Positions 62,452-64,000 of a stretch of DNA of 64,000 nt are shown piece after piece. This stretch comes from Providencia alcalifaciens. GTDB taxonomy: Bacteria; Pseudomonadota; Gammaproteobacteria; Enterobacterales; Enterobacteriaceae. Below the pieces are notes generated by a model. That model had not been told where the DNA came from and ran no database searches. It saw nothing but the letters and a program-made list of their open reading frames with translations. The stretch is from positions 3,866,808 through 3,930,807 of the forward strand of contig NZ_OU659204.1 in NCBI RefSeq assembly GCF_915403165.1. The letters run 5' to 3'. The position numbers and the translations under genes were made by a program. Within the stretch, counting starts at the first letter, position 1. Each line of letters starts with the position of its first letter.

Positions 62452-62712
62452 TTATAATTCTCTATTATCATCAGTTTTTCTAGGTGGGACAGGATCATCT
62501 CCACCAGCGTGTAAAGGGTGGCATTTTAATACGCGTTTGGCAGTTAACCAACTACCTTTTAGCATACCAAACCTGCGCAATGCCTCAATTCCGTAATTAG
62601 AGCATGTGGGATTGAAACGACAACGAGGTCCTAACAACGGACTAATAGCCAGTTGGTAACCTCTGATCAGCATGATCAGGACTTTTGAGCCAAGCGACGG
62701 TGACGACGCCAT
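62452..62712 (-). CDS. yidD: Membrane protein insertion efficiency factor YidD
   Basis: 86 residues. Family string [28 protein letters not shown] (over the quoted limit only in full; key residues are GPRCRF and PTCSNY) with three conserved Cys, ending [12 protein letters not shown]. An amphipathic N-terminal helix binds the inner membrane. It aids YidC-dependent insertion. Overlaps the rnpA 3' end by 37 bases. Confidence 0.96.
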   Translation of the reverse strand: MASSPSLGSKVLIMLIRGYQLAISPLLGPRCRFNPTCSNYGIEALRRFGMLKGSWLTAKRVLKCHPLHAGGDDPVPPRKTDDNREL

Positions 62713-63035
62713 AACTTATCCAATGATTCCGTAATCTGTTGATTGTCGAGATCGGCTACCCCTCTGCGAACCAGAACCACAAAGTCCATTGAAGGCAACT
62801 CATGTTGATGCAAACGAAAATATTCACGGGCTAATCGCTTGATACGATTACGCTCATGAGCACGTTTAACATTTTTTTTGGCGATGGTAAGACCGATGCG
62901 GGGATGCCCCAGCTCGTTAAGGCGACCAAGGATTGTTATCTCTGGGGAACTCGCCCTCTGCGGCTGCTTGAAGACATTGTCGAAATGCCTGGGAGTTAAC
63001 AAACGTAACTCCCGGGTAAATGCGAGCGTAACCAC
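62676..63035 (-). CDS. rnpA: Ribonuclease P protein component
   Basis: 119 residues, starting at GTG as in E. coli ([15 protein letters not shown]). The RNR motif is in [20 protein letters not shown]. It partners with the catalytic RNA to mature tRNA 5' ends. It follows rpmH by 18 bp. Confidence 0.97.
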   Translation of the reverse strand: MVTLAFTRELRLLTPRHFDNVFKQPQRASSPEITILGRLNELGHPRIGLTIAKKNVKRAHERNRIKRLAREYFRLHQHELPSMDFVVLVRRGVADLDNQQITESLDKLWRRHRRLAQKS

Positions 63036-63053
63036 TATAGAGGGCTAGCTTTA

Positions 63054-63209
<156 letters not shown>

Positions 63210-63309
63210 CTAACTTTAAAATTTATTACTGATTCAGTAAACGCGTTGGCAACCAGTGGAAACTGATTTACACCTGTGCCTCTATCGCAACAATATAGAA
63301 AGAGGCAGG

Positions 63310-63339
63310 ATTGTAATAAAACATAGGGGGTCACGTCAA
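63310..63339 (-). promoter_or_regulatory. Predicted sigma-70 promoter for rpmH
   Basis: Minus strand: -35 TTGACG (63339-63334), 18-bp spacer, -10 TACAAT (63315-63310). This predicts a leader of about 105 nt before rpmH. A second TATATT box lies at 63293-63288 with a weaker -35. Confidence 0.6.
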
Positions 63340-63588
63340 TAAAATGACGTAATCAAACCACTTTTTATTTAAACCTGGCTGACCGGTTTGCCGATATGTG
63401 CCGTGACAAGCTACGTATGGAACTCATTTATGCTGCCTTTCAAGCAAGTCTAACAGTTTAACTTTCAATCAACTCAAACGTTTATTGACGTTACCCATAA
63501 AACCATGCTGCCTAAATTCATCATAAAAAGTGACATTCGCAGTGTACACAGGGAGGAAGATTATACGGACTCCTCCCTAAAGCGCAAG

Positions 63589-63850
63589 GATCTTAGCGGG
63601 ATCCGAAAATATTTTTTGATCTTGGGAGATAATTTCTATATATAGTCTAAAGTTATCCCCAGACATGTGGAAAATTTGTCGTTGCCCGCGATCTCCCAGC
63701 AAAATTCTCCCCTACCAGAGCCGCCTTATCACATTTGCCTGTGGATAAAAAGCATAAAAACTGTGTAAAAGAATGGAGATCTTGAGTGAATTTTGCGGTA
63801 TGATCGCAGGTCTATTTCTGATCGGAGGATCAGGAATATTCTGTGGATAG
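63589..63850 (+). promoter_or_regulatory. dnaA upstream control region: GATC cluster and DnaA boxes
   Basis: The 63198-64000 gap holds no gene. Eight GATC sites lie between 63589 and 63831. DnaA-box matches: TGTGGATAA at 63740-63748 (perfect, reverse orientation), TGTGGATAG at 63842-63850, and TTATCCCCA at 63653-63661 (one mismatch). A promoter toward the right edge fits at 63616-63644 (TTGATC, 17 bp, TATATA), overlapping a GATC. This matches the autoregulated, Dam/SeqA-sensitive dnaA promoter of enterics; dnaA itself should start beyond the window. An imperfect palindrome AGGGAGGA / TCCTCCCT lies at 63550-63578. Confidence 0.7.
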
Positions 63851-64000
63851 ATATGGTGAGTAAACGTTAGTCAAACACCTTCTCTGGCCCCCTATTCTCT
63901 TAGTGACCACGAAAAGTGACTAATGGAATAGTTGCCAGTAAAAAAATTCTTAACGAAATCCGTAATTCTTGTTTCATTGACCTTGTTAGGGGAGTCCAAC

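Noticed and set aside
63601..63850. oriC in the rpmH-dnaA gap
   Set aside because: DnaA boxes and GATC sites are explained by dnaA promoter control; I see no clear set of AT-rich 13-mers or a full DnaA-box array.

Overview
The window reads as chromosomal DNA of an enterobacterium of the Morganellaceae, most likely Providencia. The gene order is a rearranged version of the E. coli 81-84 min region. Base composition is AT-rich by enteric standards. A wza-wzb-wzc block abuts trmL (yibK), which I recall as the right border of Providencia O-antigen loci. Gene functions below come from recognised protein motifs and remembered E. coli homologues; no database search was possible.

Layout. (1) 1-6.6 kb: right end of an O-antigen/capsule locus: a partial ugd, an AT-rich family 2 glycosyltransferase, galE, then wza-wzb-wzc. 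(2) 6.7-15.5 kb: conserved housekeeping genes trmL, cysE-gpsA-secB-yibN, envC-yibQ, and kbl-tdh. (3) 15.7-31.6 kb: the LPS inner/outer core region: hldD-waaF-waaC-htrL, a GT39-like membrane glycosyltransferase, waaA, then waaQ-waaG-waaP-GT8-waaL-GT8-GT4 running into mutM. coaD is inverted inside this block. (4) 31.7-38.3 kb: rpmB-rpmG, radC, coaBC-dut, slmA, rph-pyrE and yicC, followed by what looks like a decayed dinD. (5) 38.9-42.5 kb: a purine nucleoside island (phosphorylase, XapB-type transporter, divergent ROK-family regulator). (6) 42.6-46.6 kb: a full ugd, a UDP-glucuronate 4-epimerase and an LtaS-like membrane transferase. (7) 46.6-57.6 kb: selenium and formate dehydrogenase genes: selB, selA, fdhE, a DUF1275 gene on the other strand, fdoI, fdoH, fdoG with an in-frame selenocysteine UGA, and fdhD. 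(8) 57.6-59.3 kb: a hipBA toxin-antitoxin operon with an operator array. (9) 59.3-64 kb: mnmE, yidC, yidD, rnpA and rpmH, then the GATC-rich control region expected to precede dnaA just past the right edge.

How the genes work together. Ugd, the 4-epimerase and GalE supply UDP-GlcA, UDP-GalA and UDP-Gal for surface polysaccharides. HldD, WaaC, WaaF and WaaQ make and place heptoses, WaaP phosphorylates them, and WaaG plus the GT8 and GT4 enzymes extend the core. WaaL attaches O-antigen. Wza, Wzb and Wzc export polymer and control its length. SelA and SelB supply the machinery to decode the UGA in fdoG; FdhD and FdhE mature the enzyme.

Most notable observations: two near-identical ugd copies in inverted orientation at either end of a ~42 kb segment; a 28-bp-period operator array upstream of hipBA; a ROK regulator with a rebuilt sugar-binding site next to purine nucleoside genes; a dinD relic; a SECIS hairpin with a compensatory base-pair change relative to remembered E. 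coli elements; and a C-rich, G-poor leader before wza. I found no insertion sequences, CRISPR arrays or tRNA genes.
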